Assembly (NCBI GenBank): GCA_046760505.1 | Contig: JBHIEG010000011.1 | Location: 1-64,000 of the forward strand | Direction: 5' to 3' | Length of the DNA stretch: 64,000 nt | DNA from: CAYFZR01 sp046760505 [NCBI: Candidatus Hydrothermarchaeota archaeon] | GTDB lineage: Archaea > CAYFZR01 | In this document: positions 52,372 through 61,033 of the stretch, in pieces | Layout: each line of letters begins with the position of its first letter | Numbering within the stretch: the stretch's first letter is position 1 | The notes under the pieces: model-generated | Told to the model about the DNA's origin: nothing | Seen by the model: only the letters and a program-made list of their open reading frames with translations | Database searches by the model: none | Program-made: the position numbers and the translations under genes

Positions 52372-52968
52372 ATGAATTTCAAGGACTTTCACGGGCACAT
52401 CTGTCCAATGTCCATACTTGGTATCAAGATGTCTAACTATGCTCTAAAACTTTTGGATATCAACTCAAAAAAAGAGGGGATCATAGCGATTCCCGAAATA
52501 AGAAACTGCATGGTGGATGGAATACAGTGGACTATTGGCGCCACTTTCGGAAAGACAAATCTTATTTTTAGAGATATCGGGAAATATGCGTGTGTATTCA
52601 GCAGGGAGAAGGACGGAAGGTCTCTCAGGATAAAAATAAAAGATGATATAGTTGAAAAAAGTCTTGAATACGGAAAAGAAGCCCAAATGGTCCGTAAAAG
52701 ACTTTCTAAAATGGATGAAGAAGAAAAAAGATGGGAATTGGAACTGCTGTTCAGAAAGGGAAGGAACATAGTTGACTACATAGAAAAAAAGGACTATGAA
52801 GATCTCTTCGAGGTGAATGATGTAGAGCTGAATCTTAAGATAGAGGAAGATTCCCTTGATGTAAAAAGGTGTGATAAATGCGGAGAAATCACTTTGAAAG
52901 AAAAATTGACGGACAATTTATGCAAAGATTGCCTGGATCCTTTCTATTCTATAAAAACTATTCCATAA
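52372..52968 (+). CDS. FmdE-family protein with C-terminal zinc ribbon, copy 1
   Basis: 198 residues. The FmdE domain has the metal-binding DFHGHICPMSILGIKMSNYAL and the second conserved region NCMVDGIQWTIGATFGKTNL with IFRDIGKYACVF. A C-terminal zinc ribbon follows (CDKCGEIT...LCKDC). FmdE was named from formylmethanofuran dehydrogenase operons, but stand-alone members are thought to bind metal or act as cofactor chaperones. It is convergent with the degenerate AAA gene. A second copy is at 58057. Confidence 0.88.
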   Translation: MNFKDFHGHICPMSILGIKMSNYALKLLDINSKKEGIIAIPEIRNCMVDGIQWTIGATFGKTNLIFRDIGKYACVFSREKDGRSLRIKIKDDIVEKSLEYGKEAQMVRKRLSKMDEEEKRWELELLFRKGRNIVDYIEKKDYEDLFEVNDVELNLKIEEDSLDVKRCDKCGEITLKEKLTDNLCKDCLDPFYSIKTIP

Positions 52969-52988
52969 AGGATTATTAATCATCTATA

Positions 52989-53885
52989 TCAGAAGAAATA
53001 CTTGTGCATGCAATCATTTCTAAGTATCTCTTCGTACTTCTTTTTTATATTTTGAGTCATCCAGGGCTTTATTTCATGTACTGCGTCCAAGAAATCTTTC
53101 ATAGATATTTCATCAAATGAATCTCCTCTCTCCTTAATTGCATTTAAGGCTGCTCTCCTACATAATGCTTCAAGATCCCATCCAACAAAGTTTTCTGTTT
53201 TTCTGGCTATTTCCTCAAGATTAACATCTCTTGCAAGAGGATAATTCTTTGTATACATTTTTAGGATCTTCAATCTATCTTCTTGACTGGGAGGAGGAAC
53301 ATAGATCTTTTTCTCAAGTCTACCTCTCCTAAAAATCGCCATATCAACTACATCAAGTCTGTATCCCGATCCTACCACTAAAATATAGGAATCTTCTTTT
53401 AATGAATCTATGCCTTTGAATACTATCTCAGAGACTTCTTTGGATGCTATCTTATCTGGTTTTCCCCTCTCATCTCGATTTCCCCAATCGTAGGAACAAT
53501 TTCTTCTTGGAACAATCCAGTCCAGATCGCTGATATGCATAATGCATGGTTTATTTTCTCTGGCAAGCTTAAAAGCCTTAGAAACAGCCTCTGGAAGATC
53601 TGTTACCTCTCTTCCTCTGAGATAAACGTAGTTAACTCCGGCTTCACTTGCAGAGGCTTCTGCTAGAATAGCCTTTCCTGACCCAAGCGGACCCCATAAA
53701 AAAACACCAGTTGGAACCTTAAGATTTAATTTATTGAATGTTTTCATATGTTTTAAGGGAATGCAAATCATTTCCCTGATTTTTTCCTTTACCTCTTCGA
53801 GTCCAGCGATATCATCGAACGTTACCCTTGGCTTCCTCACATCGAGATAGGCGTTGTGATAGTGCATGGTCACACCAAAAGGCAT
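52989..53885 (-). CDS. Degenerate AAA protein (Cdc48/PAN-like fold, catalytic residues lost)
   Basis: 298 residues aligning with one Cdc48-type AAA module: FDDIAGLEEVKEKIREMICI, then GPLGSGKAILAEASASEAGV. The Walker A Thr/Ser is Ala72. The Walker B hhhDE reads IMHISDLD (D to Ser119, E to Asp120), the sensor-1 region ATNRPD is GSGYRLD, and the pore loop is replaced by GREVTDLPEAVSK. The arginine region FRRGRLEKKIYVPPP and the helical lid are kept. It therefore may bind but not hydrolyse ATP efficiently. It lies downstream of the class V aminotransferase gene on the same strand. Confidence 0.88.
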   Translation of the reverse strand: MPFGVTMHYHNAYLDVRKPRVTFDDIAGLEEVKEKIREMICIPLKHMKTFNKLNLKVPTGVFLWGPLGSGKAILAEASASEAGVNYVYLRGREVTDLPEAVSKAFKLARENKPCIMHISDLDWIVPRRNCSYDWGNRDERGKPDKIASKEVSEIVFKGIDSLKEDSYILVVGSGYRLDVVDMAIFRRGRLEKKIYVPPPSQEDRLKILKMYTKNYPLARDVNLEEIARKTENFVGWDLEALCRRAALNAIKERGDSFDEISMKDFLDAVHEIKPWMTQNIKKKYEEILRNDCMHKYFF

Positions 53886-53958
53886 CTTAATCTATTCTTA
53901 ATTTATACTGTTTCTATCCTCCATAACCTGTCTTCATTATTCTCCATTAACTACTTCC

Positions 53959-55059
53959 TTACCCTATGCTGTTCAATATATCCAGCAGTTTAGAAATGTC
54001 TTCCTCGCTGTTGTATATGTGGGGTGAAAACCTTATGTATTCTCGAAAAGATGCTATAACACCTTTATTTAAGAGATATTTTTCATTCAAATTATTTTTA
54101 ATTGAAATAATCCCTGATCTATTTTTTCTTTCAAAAGAACTCAATAATTCGAATTTTTCTAGTCCTTCTAAGAGCGATGTAGCCAGATCAAGTACTCTTT
54201 TTTGAATTTTCTTTAATCCTATTGAAAATATAAGTTCGAGAGCGGATTTCATCCCGATGATAGCCGAGATATCCATATTTCCTATCTCAAATCTGGATGC
54301 TGAATCTTTTAACTCATATCTGTAAATATTCATGGCTTTGTAATCTTTGACGGATAACCAGCCTAGAATAGGCGGATCGTCTATTAATTCTTCCTTTATA
54401 TAGAAAATTCCAGATCCTAACGGAGAAAGAAGCCATTTGTATCCGCCTGCTGATAAAAAATCAATATTGTAGCTCTTTACATCCATTTCAAAGACTCCAA
54501 GTGATTGGGTAGCATCCACGTGGAGTAAAACACCCTTTTCAACGCAGATCTTTCCTATCTCATTTAAATCTACTCTGAAGCCATTGCCGTACATCACTGA
54601 GCTTATTGAAACCAACTTTGTGTTATCATCGATTTCTCTCTCCAATTCTTCTGGCAGTAGTTTTCCACCTACGTTCCTCACGTACTTTATCTCTACCCCT
54701 TTTCTCCTAAGATTTAGGAAAGGATATATGTTTGCTGGAAAATCTAGGTCGCTTACGATCACGTTATCTCCCTTTTCCCAGTCTATTATTAAAGCCACAA
54801 GATTTACGCCCTCAGATGTATTCTTTACGAAGGCTATCTCAGATTCTTTAGCCCTGCAGATCTTTGCTGCCAGTTTCCTGCAATCTTCTACTTCCTGAGA
54901 CCACTTATCGAAGCATAAAGATCCATAAATTGCTCTCTCAAGTTCAAATTTTCTCATAGAATCGATGACCGGATAGCAGTAAGGAGAAAGAGATGCCGCA
55001 TTAAAGTAGAGGAACTTATTTACGATTGGAAAAAGATTTCTTAAAGATTCGAATTTCAT
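53959..55059 (-). CDS. Class V aminotransferase (cysteine desulfurase-like)
   Basis: 366 residues, PLP-dependent. It opens YFNAASLSPYCYPVIDSM, has VKNTSEGVNLVALI, LLHVDATQSLGVFEMDV with the cofactor aspartate and the PLP lysine in SAGGYKWLLSPLGSGIFY. The C-terminal domain is complete. Members of this fold-I group include SufS/IscS, kynureninase and isopenicillin-N epimerase types; the cysteine loop of true desulfurases is not evident. Its start overlaps the ABC ATPase gene by 44 nt, so it is part of the importer operon. Confidence 0.88.
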   Translation of the reverse strand: MKFESLRNLFPIVNKFLYFNAASLSPYCYPVIDSMRKFELERAIYGSLCFDKWSQEVEDCRKLAAKICRAKESEIAFVKNTSEGVNLVALIIDWEKGDNVIVSDLDFPANIYPFLNLRRKGVEIKYVRNVGGKLLPEELEREIDDNTKLVSISSVMYGNGFRVDLNEIGKICVEKGVLLHVDATQSLGVFEMDVKSYNIDFLSAGGYKWLLSPLGSGIFYIKEELIDDPPILGWLSVKDYKAMNIYRYELKDSASRFEIGNMDISAIIGMKSALELIFSIGLKKIQKRVLDLATSLLEGLEKFELLSSFERKNRSGIISIKNNLNEKYLLNKGVIASFREYIRFSPHIYNSEEDISKLLDILNSIG

Positions 55060-55846
55060 CGGATCTTCCCTCTAAACATGTCTCTTTATCTCTAACCTCT
55101 TTCTTTAATAGATCCCAAATCTCCTGCCTTATTTCCGGAAACTTGGGATTTGTTTTTGCCTCATCTCTGGGTCTTGAGAGTTCTATATCTATTATTTCTT
55201 TTATCCTAGCAGGTCTTGAAGACATTACCGCTACTCTATCAGATAAATAAATGGCTTCGTCAATGTTGTGCGTCACGTAGATTATCGTTTTTTTCGTCCT
55301 ATTCCAAATTCTCAGCAACTCTCTCTGTAGATTCTCACTGGTCAGAGCGTCTACCGAAGCGAATGGCTCGTCCATCAAGAGCACGTCAGGATCTGTTGAA
55401 AGTGCCCTTGCAAGAGCGGCTCTCTGCATCATTCCTCCAGAAAGATCCCTTGGATAAACATCTTCGAAGCCCTTTAGCCCAACCAGTTCTATGTAATATT
55501 TTGCGATTCTCTCCCTTTCCCTCTTCTTTATTCTTCTTATCTCTAGTCCCAACTCAACATTTTTCATCACGGTTCTCCAGGGTAATAAGGCATAGCCCTG
55601 AAAAAGCATGCCTCTATCAAGTCCGGGTCCTTTAATCTCCTTACCGTTGATTTTTACGATTCCATGCGTGGGTTCTTCTAATCCTGCTATTATATTCAGT
55701 AGAGTTGTTTTTCCGCACCCGCTTGGTCCAACAATACCTAAAAACTCGCCATCTCTTACATCTAAGGACAAATCTTTTAAAACTACCAAATCAGAGTTAT
55801 CTAAGCGAAATACCTTTGTTAAGTTTTCTATACTTATCTTTGCCAT
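55016..55846 (-). CDS. ABC importer ATPase (nitrate/sulfonate/taurine type, SsuB/NrtD-like)
   Basis: 276 residues. It has Walker A GPSGCGKTT, Q-loop LFQGYALLPWRTVM, signature LSGGMMQRAALARAL, Walker B VLLMDEPFASVDALT and the switch histidine in IIYVTHNIDEAIYL. The PWRTV segment is typical of the SsuB/TauB/NrtD group. Its membrane partner (58713) and binding protein (57099) are encoded nearby on other transcription units. It is the first gene of the minus-strand pair with the class V aminotransferase. Confidence 0.93.
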   Translation of the reverse strand: MAKISIENLTKVFRLDNSDLVVLKDLSLDVRDGEFLGIVGPSGCGKTTLLNIIAGLEEPTHGIVKINGKEIKGPGLDRGMLFQGYALLPWRTVMKNVELGLEIRRIKKRERERIAKYYIELVGLKGFEDVYPRDLSGGMMQRAALARALSTDPDVLLMDEPFASVDALTSENLQRELLRIWNRTKKTIIYVTHNIDEAIYLSDRVAVMSSRPARIKEIIDIELSRPRDEAKTNPKFPEIRQEIWDLLKKEVRDKETCLEGRSDEIRIFKKSFSNRK

Positions 55847-55963
55847 ATTTGATCTCCACGATAAAGTGTCTGGAATGCCATAAGAACCACTGTAATCTCT
55901 TATATTTTTACTCTTTCATTTGAGATAACATTTAAGAAATAAGATTTAGACTCATTAGAAATA

Positions 55964-57031
55964 ATGAATGTTGCGAGAAAAAAGATATTACTGCAGTCAA
56001 AAGGAGTCAGAATAGATTTTGATCTGGAAAATAAGTTGAAAAAAAGATTTTCTGGCGTAACTCAGGACTTCATGTCATTTTTCATGGATGAAATTCCTGT
56101 TGGAATACTCAATGGATATTTTACTGAAGAATCTCCCTTTGAAATAAGGCAAATTGGAAATGAGCAATTTGTATTCAAGAGCGATGAGTTATTCGCTAAG
56201 ATAAGATTCTTACCTCGGCCCGATTTCTTGAACAAAAGGACTTCTGAGGGAATAAAAATGGAAGACCTTTGTAACTATGTCGCACCTGGTTTTCTTATCA
56301 TATATCTGAGTCAGAGATGTGTCTACTGGAGAGTAAAAAAACAGTGTAAATTCTGCGTTACAGAATATGAGGATAAACTGGCTGAGAAAAATAAAGAACA
56401 GATTGTGGAGTTGGTAGAACAGGCATTAAAAGAGGGGTCAATAAAGACTCATGTAAATCTTACTACCGGAACTCTAAAAGGACCTGATAGGGGGATTAAG
56501 CCTTTAGCTGAGGTAACGAATGCGATAAAAGAGAGATTCGACGTTAAGGTAAGTGTAAATGGAGAACCGCCTAGAGATCTTAAATATTTGGATTTACTGG
56601 AAAACGCGGATTCTTTGTACATAAACATCGAGATTTTTGATGAGAAATACAGAAAAGAATTGATGCCTGGAAAAGGAATGATACCCATAGAACACTATGT
56701 TGAGGTATTTAAAAAGTCTTTAGAGATATTTGACGAAAATCAGGTGTGCTCAACCCTTCTAGCTGGTCTACAGAGGGATGAGAAACTGTTAGAGGGAGCA
56801 GAGTTCCTAGCTCAGTTAGGGGTGTTACCGGTCGTACTGCCCTTTTATCCTAGACCATTCACACCATTAGAAAATTTAAAGCCTCCAGATGCTGAGAGAA
56901 TGGAAAAGATCTATGCAGAGACATCAGAGATAATAAAAGACTATGGATTAGATCCATTTAAGACAAAAGCAGGGTTCATGAGGGGAGGCGCTATCTTTGC
57001 ACTGAAAGAGGTTTATGAATCTTTATGTTAA
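55964..57031 (+). CDS. Radical SAM protein with CX8CX2C cluster motif
   Basis: 355 residues. The cluster cysteines are in LSQRCVYWRVKKQCKFC (Cys119, Cys128, Cys131), a wider first spacing than the usual CX3CX2C. The rest fits a radical SAM barrel: HVNLTTGTLKGPDRGIKPL, VSVNGEPPRDLKYLDLL, YINIEIFDEKYRKELMPGKG and VLPFYPRPFTPLENL. The wide spacing with an aromatic YWR insert recalls a small group of radical SAM enzymes of unknown reaction. It is divergent from the importer ATPase and followed 67 nt later by the binding-protein gene. Confidence 0.88.
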   Translation: MNVARKKILLQSKGVRIDFDLENKLKKRFSGVTQDFMSFFMDEIPVGILNGYFTEESPFEIRQIGNEQFVFKSDELFAKIRFLPRPDFLNKRTSEGIKMEDLCNYVAPGFLIIYLSQRCVYWRVKKQCKFCVTEYEDKLAEKNKEQIVELVEQALKEGSIKTHVNLTTGTLKGPDRGIKPLAEVTNAIKERFDVKVSVNGEPPRDLKYLDLLENADSLYINIEIFDEKYRKELMPGKGMIPIEHYVEVFKKSLEIFDENQVCSTLLAGLQRDEKLLEGAEFLAQLGVLPVVLPFYPRPFTPLENLKPPDAERMEKIYAETSEIIKDYGLDPFKTKAGFMRGGAIFALKEVYESLC

Positions 57032-57098
57032 TTAATCCAAAGGTTGCATTAAAATATCGGAAACTTTTAAATATCCTCAACTTCTTTAACTTGCAAAT

Positions 57099-58064
57099 AT
57101 GTATATTACTAGGTTAACACTAATCATGATTATTGTAATGCTACTTTTGAGCGGTTGCATTTCAAGAGTTCCTGAAAGAGAACTCCCAATGAGGATAGGA
57201 CAACTCAGCGGCGTTGCCAACGAGGAATACTTCGCGATATATAACAATTACTTCGAAAAGGAAGGATTGAACATCACATGGGTTCCTTTCAGGGGAGGAT
57301 CCGGTGTAGTTCAAGCGGCAATTGCAAACCAGATAGATGGCGGCGTGATGGGATCTGTACCTGCGGTTATAAAAGCTGTTTCCAGAGGAGTACCATTGAA
57401 AATTGTTGCAGTGGGAGCATTAGAAACTAAGGAACATTCTGGAGACAGGCTAGTTGTTTTAAAAAAATCAGGAATAAAGGATATCAAGGATCTAAAGGGC
57501 AAAAAGATTGCAGTGCATAGATTCGGAACAACGCTGGACTTTATAGTCAGAAGAGTATTAAAAGAGAACGGCATAGATCCGGTTAAGGATGTCACACTGG
57601 TTCAAGTGCCAGTGCCTCAAATGGTCCCGGTGCTTCAGAGAGGAGAGGTAGATGCTGCTTTCATCTTCCCCTATTTCTATCCTTATGTAAAAGACAACGT
57701 GACAATTTTAATCACTCCAGGAGACGTGTATCCAGAGGGATTTCCAATTAGTGTGGTTTTTTTCAGGGAAGAATTTATACAAGAGCACCCAGAAAAAGTT
57801 GAAAAATTCGTTAGGGCTTATCTAAAGGGTATTGAATGGGGAGAAAACAACCCCGACAAGTTACCGGATCTCGTTGTAAAATACACAGATATACCAAGAG
57901 AAATAGCCACAGAAATCCCATGGCCTGCAAATAATCCCTCAGGCAGGGTAGATTCGAAAACATTCGATAAAATAATAAGTGATATAAAAGATTACGATCC
58001 TACGCTTTTAGAAAAGAATGTTACAGGGGAAGATTTATTAGATTATAGATTCTTGCCTACTTGA
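57099..58064 (+). CDS. ABC importer substrate-binding lipoprotein (NMT1/SsuA type)
   Basis: 321 residues. A lipoprotein signal ends MLLLSGC (Cys20). The mature part is the NMT1/THI5/SsuA fold: MRIGQLSGVANEEYFAIYNN, EGLNITWVPFRGGSGVVQAA, DGGVMGSVPAVIKAV, LKGKKIAVHRFGTTLDF and VLQRGEVDAAFIFPYF. Such proteins bring in nitrate, sulfonates, taurine or pyrimidine precursors. It overlaps the end of the convergent FmdE gene by 8 nt. The ligand cannot be told from sequence. Confidence 0.92.
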   Translation: MYITRLTLIMIIVMLLLSGCISRVPERELPMRIGQLSGVANEEYFAIYNNYFEKEGLNITWVPFRGGSGVVQAAIANQIDGGVMGSVPAVIKAVSRGVPLKIVAVGALETKEHSGDRLVVLKKSGIKDIKDLKGKKIAVHRFGTTLDFIVRRVLKENGIDPVKDVTLVQVPVPQMVPVLQRGEVDAAFIFPYFYPYVKDNVTILITPGDVYPEGFPISVVFFREEFIQEHPEKVEKFVRAYLKGIEWGENNPDKLPDLVVKYTDIPREIATEIPWPANNPSGRVDSKTFDKIISDIKDYDPTLLEKNVTGEDLLDYRFLPT

Positions 58065-58737
58065 TTTCCTTATAAATTCCCTCTCCTGCGCAGGGGCGAC
58101 AGTATCTCTTTCCATCTTTTTCTACTGTTTTTCTCTCTTCCACCAGATCATTGCATCGAGCGCATTTTATCGCATTCGTTATGTATTGAGTGTCCAGAGG
58201 ATACATCATGTCCTCTGGATTCACTTTGACCTCTGAAACTATGAACAGTTCATCATCTCCCATTTTGTTCCATTTCTCTAACAATCCGTCTTCAATATCA
58301 AATAATTCCTTTCTCCATTTCTCTGCTTCTTCATCAGAGAGATTATCTACCTTTTCGTAAAATTTTGCCAACTCAGATCCATACCTTATGTGCTCTTCAT
58401 CAACATCTTCTCTGCACCTTATTCTAATGGTCTTGCCAGTTCTTCGATCGCAAAATATGGCTGCGAACTTTCCATAATCCTTGAAGGTTAATCTGCCGCT
58501 TCCAAAAGAGCAATTCGTTGCGCTGGCTATTCCATCTGCTGCACAGGTTAGAACCTCCACTGTAGCGCATAAATCTCTTTTCCTTTTAATATCAAGTTTT
58601 TTTAGAGCTAACATACCCATTCTGGCCCCTAAATAAGAGGCCGTACAGACATGACCATGTACTCTTCTCACGGTTTCTAGTATCTCATCGAGAGTCATTT
58701 CCTTCAGTTCTTTTAGACTCTTATCTCTCTTCTCCAT
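58057..58737 (-). CDS. FmdE-family protein with C-terminal zinc ribbon, copy 2
   Basis: 226 residues. The FmdE domain has HGHVCTASYLGARMGMLALK, CAADGIASATNCSFGSGRLT and FKDYGKFAAIF. The zinc ribbon at the end is CARCNDLV...RYCRPC. The N-terminus has an extra 30 residues compared with copy 1. Its start overlaps the importer permease gene by 25 nt, so it belongs to that operon. A role as metal- or cofactor-binding partner of the imported compound is an inference. Confidence 0.88.
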   Translation of the reverse strand: MEKRDKSLKELKEMTLDEILETVRRVHGHVCTASYLGARMGMLALKKLDIKRKRDLCATVEVLTCAADGIASATNCSFGSGRLTFKDYGKFAAIFCDRRTGKTIRIRCREDVDEEHIRYGSELAKFYEKVDNLSDEEAEKWRKELFDIEDGLLEKWNKMGDDELFIVSEVKVNPEDMMYPLDTQYITNAIKCARCNDLVEERKTVEKDGKRYCRPCAGEGIYKEIK

Positions 58738-59477
58738 CTGGTCGTCCTCCTCTCTATTGCGAGCATAATTTCATTGAATATGAATCCTATCATGCCTATG
58801 GTAAATATTCCGGCGAACATCTTTTCGGTTTGAAATGCATATTCCGCATCCAATATCAAGAATCCCAAGCCTGCTCTAGCCCCAATCATTTCAGTTACAA
58901 TGAGCAGTATCAAAGAGACAGCAAGGGATAATCTTAGACCCGTGATTATAAATGGGGTCGCGCTAGGTAAGATTATCTTCGTAACTATTTGAAGGCGAGA
59001 AGCCTCGAACAATTTTGCCACGTTTACAAGGTTTAAATCCACGTGTCTCACTCCTGATATCGTGTTTAGAAGTATTGGAAAATAGCAGGCAAAAGCAATT
59101 ATCAGGATTTTTGAGGCATTTTCAATGCCCAACCATAAGATTGCGACAGGAATTAAAGCAGCAGCAGGTATAGGTCTAAACAACTCTACGATAGGATTAG
59201 AAATATCTTCAACAGTCCTAGACAAGGCTATCAGGATTCCATGGGGTATAGCGATAATCGCTGCTATGAAAAAACCGGAGAGCGCTCGATAGAGACTTAC
59301 CTTTACATGTGTAATCAATTCTCCGTTCATTATAAGCGTGATGAAGGTTAGAAGAACCTTAGAAGGTGCTGGAAGGAAAAGAGAACTCACTAAACCTAGA
59401 TCACAGAAAACTTCCCATAAAAAGAAAAATATCAAGAGAGAGCCAATTCTTAGAAGGTATCTCCGATTCAATTTCAT
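58713..59477 (-). CDS. ABC importer permease (SsuC/TauC-like)
   Basis: 254 residues with about six membrane helices. The permease signature lies in the segment SNPIVELFRPIPAAALIPVA and WLGIENASKIL; the EAA loop is LFEASRLQIVTKIILPSATP followed by FIITGLRLSLA. This is typical of the SsuC/TauC/NrtB group. The gene start abuts the stop of the AmrS copy 2 gene (0 nt gap) and its end overlaps FmdE copy 2. Confidence 0.93.
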   Translation of the reverse strand: MKLNRRYLLRIGSLLIFFFLWEVFCDLGLVSSLFLPAPSKVLLTFITLIMNGELITHVKVSLYRALSGFFIAAIIAIPHGILIALSRTVEDISNPIVELFRPIPAAALIPVAILWLGIENASKILIIAFACYFPILLNTISGVRHVDLNLVNVAKLFEASRLQIVTKIILPSATPFIITGLRLSLAVSLILLIVTEMIGARAGLGFLILDAEYAFQTEKMFAGIFTIGMIGFIFNEIMLAIERRTTRWRREIRV

Positions 59478-60467
59478 TTAAAACACCAGTGGTATTTCAT
59501 TTCCGCATTTACATTTTTTTTCCATTAATTTCCAATCAGTAATGTCGTATCCTTCCCTTTTTATAATTAGATTCTTGCATTTGGGACAGTATGTGTTTTT
59601 CCCAGGATGGGAATAAATGTTCTCCAAGTAAACGTATTCCAATCCGCTTTCATAAGCGAGATTTAACGCTGATTCCATCACATCTAAGGGAGTAGAACTT
59701 ATATTGTCCATCCTGTAACTCGGTATATATCGAAGAAAAATTAGCGGAGAGTTCAAAAGCCCCGCAAAATTAATTACTTCTCCCAAATTTTTTTGATAAT
59801 TAGGTATTAAGACATAAACGATTTCTAAATGAATTTTTTCCTCTTTTATAAATAAAGCAAGGTCTCTTATTTCATTCAAGACTTTTTTTCTTGAACTCCC
59901 ACAAACGTTTCTGTAGAATGAATCATCTCCTTTTAGAGAGATGATAACTGCATCCGTGTAATTAGATATGTGCTTAAAGGCATCTTTTGAAATTAATCCG
60001 TTTGTAGCAAATACATTTAATAATTTTTTTTCATCAGCGTCTTTCATTATTTCTGAATAGTACTCTAAGTTGAGAGTTGGTTCAGAATGAGTGTATACGA
60101 TGCCCTTACAATCGAGTTCTAAAGCTGCCCTAACAAGTTTCTTAGGCATCAAGAAGACGGTACTTATTTCTTCAAGCGGAACCTGAGTAATGTTCCAAGT
60201 TAAGCAAAATTCGCACCTGAGGTTGCATCCAGCACTTCCTATCATCAAAAAACGATTGTTTGGGTAGAAATGAAAGCATGGTGTTTTTTCTATAGGATCT
60301 ACGCTAAAACTGGTAAGTTTCCCGTAAATAAGATTGTATAATTTTCCTTTTCGGTTTTCTCTTACCCCGCAAAATCCTCTTCTTCCCTCTTCAATCGTGC
60401 ATTGAAAAATACAAAGCTTGCACCTTATCTTACCGTTATTTTTAGAGTAGAACATCGCCTCCTTCAT
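59478..60467 (-). CDS. AmrS-type radical SAM enzyme, copy 2 (divergent)
   Basis: 329 residues from the ATG at 60467; this start aligns with copy 1 (EAMFY after the Met) and has a TATA-like box 26 nt upstream. A longer start at 60503 overlaps the permease stop. N-terminal Cys motif CKLCIFQCTIEEGRRGFCGV, radical SAM CNLRCEFC, VYTHSEPTLNLEYY, FLRYIPSYRMD and Cys pairs CPKCKN...CKCG are present. Relative to copy 1 the HPHYK motif is PSYR, and NVDIKGF is AVIISLKGD. It sits inside the importer operon. Confidence 0.88.
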   Translation of the reverse strand: MKEAMFYSKNNGKIRCKLCIFQCTIEEGRRGFCGVRENRKGKLYNLIYGKLTSFSVDPIEKTPCFHFYPNNRFLMIGSAGCNLRCEFCLTWNITQVPLEEISTVFLMPKKLVRAALELDCKGIVYTHSEPTLNLEYYSEIMKDADEKKLLNVFATNGLISKDAFKHISNYTDAVIISLKGDDSFYRNVCGSSRKKVLNEIRDLALFIKEEKIHLEIVYVLIPNYQKNLGEVINFAGLLNSPLIFLRYIPSYRMDNISSTPLDVMESALNLAYESGLEYVYLENIYSHPGKNTYCPKCKNLIIKREGYDITDWKLMEKKCKCGNEIPLVF

Positions 60468-60488
60468 CAAAGAGCCTTTGGACAAGAT

Positions 60489-60498
60489 GATATAAAAA
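60489..60498 (-). promoter_or_regulatory. TATA-like box before AmrS copy 2
   Basis: TTTTTATATC on the minus strand, centred about 26 nt before the ATG at 60467. It would start a leaderless internal transcript for the AmrS copy 2 - importer permease - FmdE genes. Confidence 0.45.
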
Positions 60499-60499
60499 T

Positions 60500-61033
60500 T
60501 CATTCTTGAGATTCTTTGAATAACACCTCATCAAAGAAATCAGCCAAGAATCCAGATAATAAAGCACTAAGAAAAGTTGCAAAGGAGATTAAACAAACAA
60601 GTAATAATCCAAAGACAGGGTCATTTGGTTTAACAAAAGCAAAAAATGCATATGCCTGGGGGAAACTTAAAACAATTGATCTTGAAGCGGTAAGGGCGGT
60701 TACAGATCCTAACGTAGCGCCTTGTTTGAGGAGAGTCGATAGCAGGGGCAACCTAAACAGACCTTTAGGAGGAGTTATGGTACCGAGTAGCACACCATAT
60801 AGAAGTCCTTTCTTTCCTGCTTTCTTACCCAAGAGTTTAGAAACGATATTTTCAGGCATGAAGTTTTGAGTTAAGCCTGCTAACAACATTGCCACTATCA
60901 CAAGAGGTAGCACTTCGAAAAAAAGGTCTACCGTAAATGAAAGAGCCTCCTTAAATCTAGAGCTGTCCAGTGTAAAGAGGGCAAAATAAAAGGCGAGTAC
61001 TATATATAAGATCCATTGCTCACTTTTTCTCAC
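60500..61033 (-). CDS. Permease half-protein (DUF318/PF03773-like), C-terminal half
   Basis: 177 residues from a GTG at 61033, which overlaps the upstream stop (GTGA) and has GGGTGG upstream. About five membrane helices. It aligns with its neighbour: FMPENIVSKLLGKKAGKKGL, LYGVLLGTITPPKGLFRLPL, LSTLLKQGATLGSVTALTAS and FPQAYAFFAF. This is the layout of one half of the DUF318 permease family, which is normally a single chain of about 300-350 residues. The open frame to 61261 is a shadow of the upstream gene. The substrate is unknown. Confidence 0.85.
   Translation of the reverse strand: MRKSEQWILYIVLAFYFALFTLDSSRFKEALSFTVDLFFEVLPLVIVAMLLAGLTQNFMPENIVSKLLGKKAGKKGLLYGVLLGTITPPKGLFRLPLLSTLLKQGATLGSVTALTASRSIVLSFPQAYAFFAFVKPNDPVFGLLLVCLISFATFLSALLSGFLADFFDEVLFKESQE

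Noticed and set aside
60516-60869. Plus-strand 117-codon ORF
   Set aside because: Shadow of the split permease gene on the minus strand, which shows clear membrane helices and a homologous neighbour.
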